A stretch of DNA of 47,758 nucleotides from Austwickia sp. TVS 96-490-7B. Its GTDB lineage: Bacteria > Actinomycetota > Actinomycetes > Actinomycetales > Dermatophilaceae. The translations under genes and the position numbers were made by a program. The stretch covers positions 114,030 through 161,787 of the forward strand of contig NZ_JAHPZL010000003.1 in assembly GCF_019331795.1 (NCBI RefSeq), given 5' to 3'. Each line of letters opens with the position of its first letter. The stretch's first letter is position 1. Positions 1 to 9,320 of this stretch are shown here, piece after piece. The notes below the pieces were generated by a model. The model saw nothing but the letters and a program-made list of their open reading frames with translations. It was not told the origin of the DNA and did not search any database.

Positions 1-63
1 TGGATCACCGACCAATACGACCGCTACGTCATGGGCAACACAACCCTAGCCACCCCCCACTGA
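1..63 (+). pseudogene. purL-like fragment (FGAM synthase II), open at the left edge, cut off by a stop
   Basis: Reading frame 1 from the window edge gives 20 residues and then TGA at 61-63. They include QYDRYVMGNT, which closely resembles the internal segment of actinobacterial PurL (phosphoribosylformylglycinamidine synthase, large subunit) that normally reads QYDRYVRGNTVLA. In PurL this segment lies near the middle of a protein of about 750 residues, so a stop here would remove roughly the C-terminal half. No continuation of PurL is seen in any frame before bluB-cobT; frame 2 continues as a Pro/Ala-rich reading frame (50-256) that does not look like PurL. I infer a truncated purL copy or a rearrangement breakpoint. 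A sequencing or assembly artefact at the edge is possible. Confidence 0.55.
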
Positions 64-296
64 CACCGCCGAGGATTTCTCCTCGCCATGGGCTCCCACC
101 ACCGGCGCCCTTCCGGCCGCGGACAGCACGATGCCCTCGGCGGACGACACCGCGAACCTGCCCACCCCACAGCTCAGGTCGGCCCAGATCGTCGTCACCC
201 CCACCGGCGAAGCCTCAGCGAGCATCGACCATCGAAAGGACTCCGATCCCCGATGAGCGATTCGAGGTGCCCCGCCCAGCGCAGTAGGTTGGGAGC

Positions 297-2087
297 ATGA
301 CCAGCCAGGACGTGACCCCCACTGACCTCGAAGGCAAGTGGCAGCGGCCGGTGCCCGTCATCGGCGACACCAGCACCGCCCGACAGCGCGCCGACGACCC
401 CGCCGGATGGGCTTTCCCTCAGGACGCCGTGGCACACCTGGCGAGCATCATCGCCGGACGACGAGACATCCGGCGGTTCCGCCCCGACCCGGTGCCAGAT
501 GATCTCTTGTCCGCCGTTCTGGAATCTGGCCACCTCGGCCCATCAGTGGGGTTCAGCCAACCGTGGCGATTCATCGTGGTCCGCGACCCACGCACGCGAG
601 ACCGGGCCGCAGCGCTCGCTGATGCCCTACGGATCGAACAAGCCGCCGCGCTGACTCCCGAACGTGGCCAGCAGCTCCTTGACCTGAAACTTGAAGGGCT
701 ACGAGAAGCTCCCGTTGGCATCGTCGTCGCCTGCGACCGTCGTACCCCGGCGCTCGGGGTCCTCGGCCGCGCCACGTTTACCGACGCTGACATGTGGAGT
801 TGCGCCTGCGCCGTCCAAAACATGTGGTTGACCGCCCGAGCCCACGGGCTCGGCATGGGCTGGGTCACTCTATTTCGCCCAGACGACCTGGCCGACCTGC
901 TCGATCTACCTGACGGGGTCGACACCTTGGGATGGTTGTGTGTGGGCTGGCCTGACGAACGCCCCCCAGAACCTGGACTGCAGCGTCTCGCCTGGGGTGC
1001 CCGACGTCCCCTCGATGACATCGTGATGCATGAACGTTGGCCCGGTCCCGCCGCCGACCGGTCACCGAGCAGCCCCACCAACCATCTCCGATCCCCTGAC
1101 CAGCAACACACGGTGGCCGCAACCGACGACGCCGACCAATTACTTTCTCCACCAGGATCGTTGGGCGTCCTCGACCGTGTCCTCGACCGGATCGTGTCCT
1201 GCGGTGCCGGCGACGCCAGGACCGGCACCCTCGTCCTCGTCGGCGCCGACCACCCGGTGACCACCCACGGGGTCTCCGCTTACGCCCCCACTGTGACCCG
1301 AGAGGTCATGCACGCAGCGGTGGCAGGAACTGCCATGGGCGTGGTCAGCGCTCGCGGAGCCGGACTAGACCACCTGGTCATCGACGCTGGCACTGCCCCC
1401 TCACCCGTCGAAGGGGCGGTGACATTGCCCCGCATGAACGGATCAGCCTCTGCCGGTGACCTGGTCACTCACGATGCAATGCCACGTCACCATGTCGACC
1501 TGCTGGTCGATGAAGGACGCCACCTGGGGCGGACTGTCGGCAACACAGGAATGGTTGTCCTCGGCGAAGTGGGCGTTGGCAACACCACCGTGGCAGCTGC
1601 CCTCGCGGCTGCGCTCCTCCCGATCACCCCGCACGATGCCGTCGGGCTGGGCGCAGGCGCAGATTGCGACATCGTCGACCGCAAAATCTGGGTGGTCACC
1701 GAAGCTGTGCAGCGGATGCGAGCTGCCGGTCGGCTCACTCACCCCGACCCCTTGGATGTGCTGGCCGGTGTGGGTGGACCGGAGTTCGCGGTGCTGACTG
1801 GGGTGATCCTCGGCGCTGCCGAGGTCGGCGCACCGATCGTGCTGGACGGGCTAGCCACCGGCGTACCAGCGCTGATCGCACGGCGACTCGAACCAGCCGT
1901 GCATGCCTACCTCATCGCCGGACAGCGCAGCCGCGAACGAGCCCATTCCTTGGTGCTTCAGGACCTCGGCTTAGAACCCTTGCTGGAGCTGCGACTCCGC
2001 GCCGGTGAAGGCGTCGGCGCGAGCCTGGCCTGCTCCTTGGTGTTGCAAGGCCTCCAGATCCGCCGAGATACGGCGCGCACCCACTGA
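297..2087 (+). CDS. cobT: Fused BluB-CobT: 5,6-dimethylbenzimidazole synthase / nicotinate-nucleotide:DMB phosphoribosyltransferase
   Basis: 596 residues. Residues 45-248 form a BluB-type nitroreductase fold (RRDIRRFRPDPVP near 56, GPSVGFSQPWRFIVV near 81, a helix ending GLGMGWVTLF near 184), which cannibalises reduced FMN to make 5,6-dimethylbenzimidazole. After a Pro/Ser/Thr linker (250-278), residues 280-590 are CobT: SPPGSLG at 284-290, GEVGVGNTT at 423-431 and GEGVGAS at 570-576. Glu424 and Glu571 sit where CobT has its active-site glutamates. CobT joins DMB to the ribose phosphate of nicotinate mononucleotide, giving alpha-ribazole phosphate for the lower ligand of cobalamin. The fusion would couple synthesis of the base to its activation. 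ATG at 297 has AGG/GGGAG just upstream. No cobalamin riboswitch was recognised before it. The converging gene at 2115 is only 27 bp away. Confidence 0.93.
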   Translation: MTSQDVTPTDLEGKWQRPVPVIGDTSTARQRADDPAGWAFPQDAVAHLASIIAGRRDIRRFRPDPVPDDLLSAVLESGHLGPSVGFSQPWRFIVVRDPRTRDRAAALADALRIEQAAALTPERGQQLLDLKLEGLREAPVGIVVACDRRTPALGVLGRATFTDADMWSCACAVQNMWLTARAHGLGMGWVTLFRPDDLADLLDLPDGVDTLGWLCVGWPDERPPEPGLQRLAWGARRPLDDIVMHERWPGPAADRSPSSPTNHLRSPDQQHTVAATDDADQLLSPPGSLGVLDRVLDRIVSCGAGDARTGTLVLVGADHPVTTHGVSAYAPTVTREVMHAAVAGTAMGVVSARGAGLDHLVIDAGTAPSPVEGAVTLPRMNGSASAGDLVTHDAMPRHHVDLLVDEGRHLGRTVGNTGMVVLGEVGVGNTTVAAALAAALLPITPHDAVGLGAGADCDIVDRKIWVVTEAVQRMRAAGRLTHPDPLDVLAGVGGPEFAVLTGVILGAAEVGAPIVLDGLATGVPALIARRLEPAVHAYLIAGQRSRERAHSLVLQDLGLEPLLELRLRAGEGVGASLACSLVLQGLQIRRDTARTH

Positions 2088-2114
2088 GTGGCCTTCCTCC
2101 CGGCGATCAGCCGG

Positions 2115-2903
2115 TCACATCATCCCGAACTGTCGAGCGGTATCTAGCCCGATCTTCACCACGAAAGCAGCCATCACGAAGACCAACACCATCCGGATGA
2201 AACCGTGCCCTCGGGAGACTGCGGTGCGCGCTCCCAGATAACCGCCGAGGACGTTGGCTAGCCCCATCGGAATGGCGACCTGCCACCATACGGCGCCTTG
2301 GGGCACGAAGACCAACAACGCTGCGACGTTGGTCGCGAAGTTGGCCCCTTTGGCCAAGGCACTGGCCTGCAGAAAGGCATATCCGAGGATGCCGACAATC
2401 AAGAAGACAAAGAATGACCCGGTGCCTGGCCCCAATGCCCCGTCCCAGACCCCCACCAGCAGACCTATGGCGACTGCGCGGACCACCAGGTCCCGCCCCT
2501 GATGACGTAGCTGTTCAACCTGACCCAACGTGGGACGAAACACGGTATAACCGCCCACCAGGATCACCACGAGCAGCACTAACGGATTCAATGCCGCGCG
2601 CGGGATCCATGAGGCGATGAACGCCCCACCGGCCGCCCCAGCAAATGCCCCTATGACCAGTGGGGTTGCGGTGCGCATGTCTGGGCGTACCCGTCGTAGG
2701 TACGTCAGGGCGCTGGCTGTCGTCCCGCAGAAGGACGAGAACTTATTGGTCGCCAACAATAGGACCGGCGCCGCCTGGGGAAACGCCACGACCAGCGCTG
2801 GGAGTTGCACCAGCCCCCCGCCCCCCACGACGGCGTCCACCCATCCGGCGAAGAAGGCCGCCGTCACCAACAGCGCCATGGTCAGCACAGGAAGAGAATC
2901 CAT
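2115..2903 (-). CDS. TauE/SafE family sulfite/organic-anion exporter-like membrane protein
   Basis: 262 residues, about eight hydrophobic segments. It opens with the family's N-terminal pattern (AAFFAGWVDAVVGGGGLVQLPAL, residues about 15-37) and has the second half-repeat GVWDGALGPGTGSFFVF near 155-171, matching the two Gly-rich halves of TauE/SafE (DUF81) permeases. The family moves sulfite, sulfoacetate or other small anions across the cytoplasmic membrane; the substrate here cannot be told. It is transcribed convergently with bluB-cobT and divergently from the nucleobase permease at 3029, and nothing nearby points to sulfur metabolism. Confidence 0.85.
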   Translation of the reverse strand: MDSLPVLTMALLVTAAFFAGWVDAVVGGGGLVQLPALVVAFPQAAPVLLLATNKFSSFCGTTASALTYLRRVRPDMRTATPLVIGAFAGAAGGAFIASWIPRAALNPLVLLVVILVGGYTVFRPTLGQVEQLRHQGRDLVVRAVAIGLLVGVWDGALGPGTGSFFVFLIVGILGYAFLQASALAKGANFATNVAALLVFVPQGAVWWQVAIPMGLANVLGGYLGARTAVSRGHGFIRMVLVFVMAAFVVKIGLDTARQFGMM

Positions 2904-3028
2904 TCGCCGTACTGTAACGAGCCCATCCTGGCCACCCTGCCCAAGGTAAATTCACATTCGCAGGACGTCGCATCGACTTTGGTGAGAGTCTGCTCAGCAT
3001 TGACCGTTGCCTGCCCCCAGAGAGCCCC

Positions 3029-4456
3029 ATGACATCCGCCGGCCTTGCCACCACGCCCGCCCCTCACCCCGTCGACGAGGTCCTGCCCGCCCCCCGGCTG
3101 GTCGTCTACGGCATCCAACATGTGCTCGCGTTCTACGCAGGCGCCGTCATCGTCCCCATCTTGCTAGCCAACGCCATCAAACTGGACACCGCACAACTCA
3201 TCCACCTGATCAACGCCGACCTGTTTACCTGTGGAATTGCCTCGATCATCCAGTCTGTGGGGTTCTGGAAGGTCGGCGTACGGCTCCCCCTCATCCAAGG
3301 CGTGACTTTCACTGCGGTCTCCCCGATGATCGCGATCGGCCTAGCGGCAGGGGGCGGCACCCAAGGCCTGGTCACCATCTACGGATCGGTGATTGTGGCG
3401 GGGCTGTTCACCTTCCTCATCGCCCCCTACTTCAGCAGGTTGATCCGCTACTTCCCCCCAGTTGTCACCGGATCGGTGATCACCATCATCGGGGTGGCCC
3501 TCCTGCCAGTCGCCGCAAACGACGCGATCACAGCGATGCCCGACCCAGCCCGCAACTTCGCCCAGATCGGTGTCCCCGCCGCTCAAATCGAACTAAAAAG
3601 CTTGCTTTATGCCACCGGGACATTGCTCTCCATCGTGCTGTTGCAGCGGCTATTCAAGGGGTTTATCAGCACCATCGCGGTCCTGCTCGGCCTGGTCGGT
3701 GGCACCACGGTGGCCTTCCTGCTCGGCGATGCCCGCTTCGAGGAGGTGTCCGGAGCAGCGTGGGTCGGAGTGACCACTCCCTTCCACTTCGGAGTCCCGG
3801 CATTCTCCATCACGGCGATTCTCTCGATGATCCTGGTCATGCTGATCACTGCGGTGGAGACCACCGGCGATGTCTTCGCCACTGGCGAAATCGTTGGTAA
3901 GGACATCGAGTCCCAAGACATTGCTCGAGCCCTGCGCGCCGATGGCCTGTCCACCGCTATCGGCGGCGTCCTCAACTCCTTCCCCTACACCTGCTTCGCC
4001 GAGAACGTCGGCCTGGTCCGACTCACCAAGGTCAAGTCCCGGTGGGTGGTGGCCAGCGCCGGGGTGGTCATGATCGTGCTGGGTTTGCTCCCCAAAGCTG
4101 GCGCCCTGGTCGCCGGGATCCCCCACCCGGTGCTGGGTGGTGCCGCACTGGCCATGTTTGCCACGGTCGCTGTGGTCGGCATTCAGACCCTGACTCGCGT
4201 CGACTTCACCGACGACCGCAATATCGTCATCGTGGCAACCAGCCTTGCGCTGGCGATGCTCGTCACGGTCCAGCCGAACATCCAATATCTCTTTCCCGGC
4301 TGGGCGCAGATCATCTTCGGTTCTGGCATCACCCTGGGCAGTCTGTGCGCAATCGTGTTGAACCTGGTCTTCCACCACACCGGGCATCCGCATACCCCTG
4401 AGGAAGCGATCGCTGATGCCACGGCCCGGTCACATGAGTCAGCCCCTGGAGCCTGA
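3029..4456 (+). CDS. NCS2 (nucleobase:cation symporter-2) family purine permease
   Basis: 475 residues with about 12-14 membrane helices. NCS2 landmarks are a TM1 QH pair (GIQHVLAFYAGAVIVP), the PVVTGSVITIIGVALLPV segment, the TM8 glutamate in AVETTGDVFATGEIVG, and the NSFPYTCFAENVGLVRLTK signature. In xanthine/urate members that last motif usually has Gln-Asn; here it is Glu-Asn, which might affect specificity. The next gene, 2 bp downstream, encodes guanine deaminase, so the pair probably imports a purine (guanine, xanthine or urate) and feeds it to salvage or degradation. The N-terminus up to about residue 20 is hydrophilic and Pro-rich. No purine riboswitch was recognised in the 125 bp upstream. 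Confidence 0.9.
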   Translation: MTSAGLATTPAPHPVDEVLPAPRLVVYGIQHVLAFYAGAVIVPILLANAIKLDTAQLIHLINADLFTCGIASIIQSVGFWKVGVRLPLIQGVTFTAVSPMIAIGLAAGGGTQGLVTIYGSVIVAGLFTFLIAPYFSRLIRYFPPVVTGSVITIIGVALLPVAANDAITAMPDPARNFAQIGVPAAQIELKSLLYATGTLLSIVLLQRLFKGFISTIAVLLGLVGGTTVAFLLGDARFEEVSGAAWVGVTTPFHFGVPAFSITAILSMILVMLITAVETTGDVFATGEIVGKDIESQDIARALRADGLSTAIGGVLNSFPYTCFAENVGLVRLTKVKSRWVVASAGVVMIVLGLLPKAGALVAGIPHPVLGGAALAMFATVAVVGIQTLTRVDFTDDRNIVIVATSLALAMLVTVQPNIQYLFPGWAQIIFGSGITLGSLCAIVLNLVFHHTGHPHTPEEAIADATARSHESAPGA

Positions 4457-4458
4457 CG

Positions 4459-5763
4459 ATGGTCCTCTATCGCGGCACCGTGGTGGACACTCCGCCACCT
4501 GGAGAGGGCAGCGCATTGTGGTCGTCCCCTACCACGTTGCGGGTCGAGCAGGACGGGGCGTTGCTCGTGCACGACGGGATGATCGTGGCACGTGGGCCTG
4601 CCGACGCCCTGGTCGCCGAGCATCCTGAGGATGAGGTCGTTGACTGTCGTGGCGGGTTACTCCTCCCCGGGTTCATTGACACCCATGTGCATTTCCCTCA
4701 GGTGCGGGCCCTGGGTGGGTTGGGAATGCCGTTGCTGGACTGGCTGGAACGGCGAGCGCTGCCGGAGGAAGCTCGGCTCGCTGAGGCCAGTTATGCCAGG
4801 GAAGTGGCGGAGGAGTTCTGCGAGGGTTTGGCGCGGGCTGGTACGACGAGCGCGCTGGTGTTTGGGTCACATTTCGCGTCGGCGGTAGATGAGCTGTTCA
4901 CTGTTGCTGATCGCCGTGGCCTTCGGATCACCTCTGGTCTGGTGCTCGCTGATCGGGAGTTGCGTGATGACCTGTTGACCACGCCTGATCAGGCTGTCAC
5001 CGATGGGTTGGCGTTGGCGCATCGGTGGGATGGTCATGGCCGGTTACGGTATGCGATTACGCCGCGGTTCGCGTATTCGTGTAGCCCGCACATGTTGGAT
5101 TCGTGTGCGCAGCTGTGGGAGCAGGTTCCGTCGGCGTACCTGACCACCCATGTCAATGAGAATCCTGCGGAGATCGCTGGGGTGTTGCAGGCGCATCCTG
5201 GGTCGCCTGACTACGTCGGGGTGTACGGCGCTCACGGTCTGCTCGGTCCGCGCACGGTGTTGGCCCACGATGTGCATGTCACTGCTCGGGAATTAGATGA
5301 GTTGGCGGCGACGGGTACGGCGGTGGCGCATTGCCCGACGAGTAACGGCATGTTGGGCAGCGGGTTGTTTGATTTTCGGGGGCATGTGCAGGCGGGGGTG
5401 CCGGTGGCTTTGGGCAGTGATGTCGGCGCTGGGACGGGGTTTTGCCTGTTGAAGGAGGGGTTGCAGGCGTATCAGGTCCAGCAGTTGCGTGACCCTGGAG
5501 CTGGGGATCCGTTGACCGGAGCGGATCTGTTGCGGTTAGCCACTGCGGCTGGGGCAGACGTCCTCGGATTGGCAGACATCTGCGGGGACTTTTCGGTGGG
5601 GAAGGCGTATGACGCGGTGTGGCTGCGACCAGAGATCGGCTCCACGCTGGATGTGGGTCTGCGGCATGCTGATTCGGCGACGGACGCGTTGGCGTGGGCG
5701 TTCACGGTGGGGACCTGCACTGATATCGCTGCGGTCTGGGTGGGCGGAGATCGGTTGCGGTGA
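4459..5763 (+). CDS. guaD: Guanine deaminase
   Basis: 434-residue amidohydrolase that would convert guanine to xanthine and ammonia in the cytoplasm. Zinc ligands are visible in order: DTHVHFPQ (His76, His78), HVNEN (His231, Glu234), AHDVHV (His270) and GSDVGAG (Asp321), along with the TPRF loop near 201 and HCPTSN near 291 that are typical of guanine deaminase. The ATG begins 2 bp after the permease stop, so the two are almost certainly one operon for purine uptake and use. The stop overlaps the GTG of the next small ORF (GTGA). Length is normal for bacterial GuaD. Related amidohydrolases (chlorohydrolase/SAH deaminase) are less likely given the DTHVHFPQ motif and the purine permease partner. 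Confidence 0.92.
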   Translation: MVLYRGTVVDTPPPGEGSALWSSPTTLRVEQDGALLVHDGMIVARGPADALVAEHPEDEVVDCRGGLLLPGFIDTHVHFPQVRALGGLGMPLLDWLERRALPEEARLAEASYAREVAEEFCEGLARAGTTSALVFGSHFASAVDELFTVADRRGLRITSGLVLADRELRDDLLTTPDQAVTDGLALAHRWDGHGRLRYAITPRFAYSCSPHMLDSCAQLWEQVPSAYLTTHVNENPAEIAGVLQAHPGSPDYVGVYGAHGLLGPRTVLAHDVHVTARELDELAATGTAVAHCPTSNGMLGSGLFDFRGHVQAGVPVALGSDVGAGTGFCLLKEGLQAYQVQQLRDPGAGDPLTGADLLRLATAAGADVLGLADICGDFSVGKAYDAVWLRPEIGSTLDVGLRHADSATDALAWAFTVGTCTDIAAVWVGGDRLR

Positions 5764-5957
5764 CCTTACTGGCGGAGGCAGATCCGCTGTACGACCTGCT
5801 CGGGATAGACGCCGATGCACCCCCTGAGATCAGTCCCACGACCTTTTGGACCGGCTTCACCGTCGGTACCGGCGGCTTTATCAGCTTCGCCGTCGTTGGC
5901 GCTGGGTTCTCCCTATTCGTCGCTGCTAGAGGCTCGCACGATCTGGAGCGGCCCTAG
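5760..5957 (+). CDS. Small hypothetical protein with one membrane helix
   Basis: 65 residues from a GTG that overlaps the guaD stop by 4 nt (GTGA), a layout typical of translational coupling. The first 30 residues are acidic, and residues 31-55 (FTVGTGGFISFAVVGAGF and following) form one hydrophobic segment followed by a short polar tail. I do not recognise a family. The overlap with guaD is the main support; the ORF could still be chance read-through of GC-rich sequence. Confidence 0.45.
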   Translation: MTLLAEADPLYDLLGIDADAPPEISPTTFWTGFTVGTGGFISFAVVGAGFSLFVAARGSHDLERP

Positions 5958-6202
5958 CAGTGCGATCCGTCCTGACACACACCATCAGAGCAGCTTATTG
6001 GTACGTCAACACCCCCACCGACAATCAGCTGACCAGCATGTCCTCCATTGATGCCTTGGCTGGGCCCGTGTCGTACTGATTCATCGACACCACTGACGGT
6101 GGTTGTCCTATTGTGACGAGCGGGGCGTGCGCCGACCCGACCCGGCGGTGGATGCTCTCCCGGTGGGCAGGTGGTCCGCCGGATGCTGCTGGAAGGACGC
6201 CG

Positions 6203-7222
6203 ATGGTGCATTCCTCGTCAATCCCGTACGCCGCTGACTGGGCGAGGATCGCCTGCGACGTCTTGGACACCCCGTTTCCGTACGCTGCGGGTCATGTGTC
6301 GAACGGACCGCAGGACTGTGAGGTCACTCCACCACGGTTACACCCGGTGTTTCATGGCTGCTTGGACTGGCACAGTTCGGCACATATGCAGTGGTCGTTG
6401 GTGACGCTGCTGACCGTGGCGGCCGACCAGCTCGATGACGATCTGACCGACCGGGTGGTGTCTGAGCTGACCGGCCGGGTGACTGCGGAGCAGGTCACAG
6501 TGGAAGTGGAGTATGTGCGCGCGCACCCTGGTTTTGAGCGTCCCTACGGGTGGGCGTGGGCAGCGATGTGGTGGTCGGCGTTGCAGCGTTGTCCGCTGCC
6601 GCAGGCCCGGGGATGGGCGCTGGCGGCGGCGCCACTGGCGGAGCTGGTGTGGGAGTCGGTGCCGGCCTGGCTGGACCGGCAAACCTATCCGGTACGTCAT
6701 GGGGGGCATGCGAATTCAGCGTTTGCGGTGATGTTGTTGTCGCGGGCTGCACGACAGGCTGACCGAGGCGACATCGTGGACCGGTTGGCGCGGGCTGCCC
6801 GGGAGTGGTTTGTCGAGGACACCGACTATGACACCCGTTTCGAGCCGAGTGGGCACGATTTCTTGTCCCCAGCGCTGACTGAGGCGGCATGTTTAGCTGA
6901 GGTGCTTCCCCGGGATGAATTCACGGCCTGGTTGGCGGCCTTCCTCCCCGGGTTGGGCGCGGACCGGCACCGGAATCTCCTCCAGGCCCCCACGGTGACA
7001 GATGGCGCTGACGGGCAGCAGGCCCACTTGTATGGGTTGGCTTTGTCCCGGGCGTGGCAGTTGCGGATGGTGGCGCCGTCGCTGCCGGAGTCTGCCGCGC
7101 AGGTGGTGTTGGCTGCGGCGCAGCAGCAGGAGGCGTCGACGGCGCCGGTGATCACTGGTGGTGACTTCATGGCGACACACTGGCTGGTGTCATTTGCGCT
7201 GTTGGCGCAGCTGGCGCAGTGA
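6203..7222 (+). CDS. DUF2891 family protein
   Basis: 339 residues from the ATG at 6203, chosen because GGAAGGA lies at 6191-6197; an in-frame start at 6113 would add 30 residues without a good ribosome site. Family-like motifs are HPVFHGCLDWHSSAHMQW near residue 46, a YGWAWAAMW segment near 114, RHGGHANSAFA near 166, and PSGHDFLSPALTEAACL near 215. This spacing of His/Trp/Gly motifs is what I recall of DUF2891, predicted to be an alpha/alpha-toroid-type protein of unknown activity. No signal peptide was seen. It stands alone between guaD and a strong terminator shared with the convergent proS gene. Confidence 0.78.
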   Translation: MVHSSSIPYAADWARIACDVLDTPFPYAAGHVSNGPQDCEVTPPRLHPVFHGCLDWHSSAHMQWSLVTLLTVAADQLDDDLTDRVVSELTGRVTAEQVTVEVEYVRAHPGFERPYGWAWAAMWWSALQRCPLPQARGWALAAAPLAELVWESVPAWLDRQTYPVRHGGHANSAFAVMLLSRAARQADRGDIVDRLARAAREWFVEDTDYDTRFEPSGHDFLSPALTEAACLAEVLPRDEFTAWLAAFLPGLGADRHRNLLQAPTVTDGADGQQAHLYGLALSRAWQLRMVAPSLPESAAQVVLAAAQQQEASTAPVITGGDFMATHWLVSFALLAQLAQ

Positions 7223-7245
7223 TCGGGACACGCCGGTACGGCGAC

Positions 7246-7283
7246 GGGCCGGGCGCCCTCCTGGCAGGAGCGGCGCCCGGCCC
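7246..7283. terminator. Strong bidirectional hairpin between DUF2891 gene and proS
   Basis: Left arm 7246-7257 (GGGCCGGGCGCC) pairs perfectly with right arm 7272-7283. Inside it, CTCCT (7258-7262) pairs with AGGAG (7266-7270) across a GGC loop, with one unpaired C at 7271. The stem is thus 17 bp with a single bulge. There is no clear U-run on either strand, as is common for actinobacterial terminators. It lies 24 bp after the DUF2891 stop and 25 bp after the proS stop, so it serves both converging genes. Confidence 0.85.
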
Positions 7284-7308
7284 AATGAATCGACGGGAAG
7301 TACGGCGG

Positions 7309-9108
7309 TCAGGCGCCGTGAATCTCAGCAATGACCGCGTCGACGAGGCCGTCCACCGCGACCTCGGTGCGCTCGCCGCTGCGGCGGTCTTTGATTTCGG
7401 CGACGCCCTTTTCTAGGCCTTTACCGATGACCACGATGGTGGGCACTCCGATGAGTTCGGCGTCTTTGAACTTCACGCCGGGGCTGACCTTGCGGCGGTC
7501 GTCGAAGAGCACGTCCACGCCACGGGCTGCCAGGGCGTCGGCGACGTCCTGCGCGGCAAGGAAGACCGCTTCGTCTTTGCCGGTGGCAACAATATGCACG
7601 TCAGCAGGGGTGAGGGTGCGCGGCCAGCACAGGCCGATCTCATCGACAGTGTTTTCAGCGACGGCGGCGACCGCCCGCGACACGCCCACACCGTAGGAGC
7701 CCATGGTGACGGTGACGAGTTTGCCGTTTTCGTCGAGGACTTTCAGGCCGAGCGCGTCGGCGTACTTGCGGCCGAGCTGGAAGATATGTCCCATCTCGAT
7801 GCCGCGGGCGGTGCGCAGCACTCCTTGACTGTCGGGGCTGGGGTCGCCGTCCCGGATCTCGGCGGCCTGCACGATGCCGTCGGCGGTGAAGTCGCGCCCC
7901 AGGACAACGTTGATGGCGTGGTGGTCGACCTGGTCGCCGCCGGTGACCCAGGCGGAGCCGGGCGCGACGGACGGGTCGAGCAGGTAGCGGATCCGGCGGG
8001 GATCGTCGTCGGCGAGGCTGGCGTTGGGGCCGAGGGGGTCGGTGCCGATGTATCCCTTGACCAGCGAGGGGTACGCCGCGAAGTCGGCTTCGGTGAAGTC
8101 GTCGAGTTCGAGCGGAGCGACTTGCGCTTCGAGTCGCTTCGGGTCGATCTGGCGGTCACCGGGCAGGCCCACCACCAGCGGCGTGCGGGTGCCGTCGCCG
8201 GCGCGCAACATGACCACGACGTGTTTGAGGGTGTCCGCCGCGCTCCAGGGGCGCCCGTCAGTGCGGGGATGGGTGGCGTTGAGGCAGGCGACGAGGGCAT
8301 CGATGGACGGCGCATTTGGGGTGGACACCAGCTGTCGGGCAGGAGTAGTGGCGACCACCTCCGCGGGCAACGCGGCGGCCTGCGGGATCACTACCGCTTC
8401 CACGTTCGCGGCGTAGTCGCTGCCCTCGCAGCGCACGAAGGTGTCTTCACCGTTGGGGTCGACAGCGAGGAACTCCTCGCTGGCTGAACCGCCCATCGCG
8501 CCCGACATGGCTCGCACGATGACGTAGTCGAAGCCGAGCCGGTCGAAGATCCGGATGTACGCCGCACGGTGGGCGTCGTAACTGGCTTGGAGCCCCTCAT
8601 CGGTGACGTCGAAGCTGTAGGAGTCCTTCATGACGAACTCGCGTCCGCGCAGCAGGCCCGCGCGGGGGCGCGCCTCGTCACGGTACTTCGTTTGAATCTG
8701 GTAGAGAGAGAGCGGCAGGTCTTTGTAGGAGGAGTAGAGGTCTTTCACCGCGAGGGTGAACATCTCTTCGTGGGTGGGACCGAGCAGCATGTCGGTGCCC
8801 TTGCGGTCCTTGAGTCGAAACAGGTTGTCGCCGTAATCGACCCACCTGCCTGTGGCTTCGTAGGGCTCACGGGGCAGCAATGCGGGGAAATGCAACTCCT
8901 GGGCGCCGATGGCATCCATCTCTTCGCGCACGATCATTTCGACCTTGCGCAGCACGCGCAGCCCCAACGGCAGCCAGGTGTAAACGCCGGGCGCGACGCG
9001 ACGAATATACCCAGCACGCACGAGCATCCGGTGCCCGGGGAGTTCAGCGTCGGCCGGGTCCTCGCGCAAGGTCCGCAGGAACAGGCTCGACATGCGCAGG
9101 ACGGTCAC
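7309..9108 (-). CDS. proS: Prolyl-tRNA synthetase (bacterial type, with editing insertion)
   Basis: Class II synthetase charging tRNA-Pro. Start GTG at 9108 (599 residues), preceded by GAGGAG 5 nt upstream; ATG at 9093 is a close alternative, and longer frames have no ribosome site. The N-terminus [16 protein letters not shown] is the classic ProS opening. Class II motifs are seen in the GPTHEE region and near VMKDSYSFD, with motif 3 at [12 protein letters not shown] long insertion between motifs 2 and 3 (including MGGSASEEF) corresponds to the YbaK-like editing domain of bacterial-type ProS. The C-terminal anticodon-binding domain is present ([20 protein letters not shown]). In relatives, proS usually sits directly after ispG/GNAT on the same strand; here the cassette at 9321-14614 lies between them. 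Confidence 0.97.
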   Translation of the reverse strand: MTVLRMSSLFLRTLREDPADAELPGHRMLVRAGYIRRVAPGVYTWLPLGLRVLRKVEMIVREEMDAIGAQELHFPALLPREPYEATGRWVDYGDNLFRLKDRKGTDMLLGPTHEEMFTLAVKDLYSSYKDLPLSLYQIQTKYRDEARPRAGLLRGREFVMKDSYSFDVTDEGLQASYDAHRAAYIRIFDRLGFDYVIVRAMSGAMGGSASEEFLAVDPNGEDTFVRCEGSDYAANVEAVVIPQAAALPAEVVATTPARQLVSTPNAPSIDALVACLNATHPRTDGRPWSAADTLKHVVVMLRAGDGTRTPLVVGLPGDRQIDPKRLEAQVAPLELDDFTEADFAAYPSLVKGYIGTDPLGPNASLADDDPRRIRYLLDPSVAPGSAWVTGGDQVDHHAINVVLGRDFTADGIVQAAEIRDGDPSPDSQGVLRTARGIEMGHIFQLGRKYADALGLKVLDENGKLVTVTMGSYGVGVSRAVAAVAENTVDEIGLCWPRTLTPADVHIVATGKDEAVFLAAQDVADALAARGVDVLFDDRRKVSPGVKFKDAELIGVPTIVVIGKGLEKGVAEIKDRRSGERTEVAVDGLVDAVIAEIHGA

Positions 9109-9320
9109 GGGTTCTCCTCGGCAGGTTCGTGGTGTGCGCTCGCCAGGATATCGGCCCGGCCAGCGCGGCAGCCATCGCATTATCCCTTCGGCTCGACGTC
9201 AGTGAGGGGTGTGGCCGGGTTCACGTGTGGCGTTACGAGGGTCGCTGCAAACGGGTTTTTACTCTGAGAGGCGTGGGCGGGGGCTGGCTCGGGGTCGTCT
9301 CTGGTCGTCGGGAGGGCGGC

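Noticed and set aside
2100-2114. CCGGC-GATCA-GCCGG dyad between bluB-cobT and the exporter gene
   Set aside because: A 5-bp stem is expected by chance in this base composition; may help termination but not supported.
8880-9320. Long N-terminal extension of lipoprotein A (frame open from 8880)
   Set aside because: It runs antisense through proS, is Arg/Ala-rich, and the strong GGAGGG plus signal peptide start at 9321.
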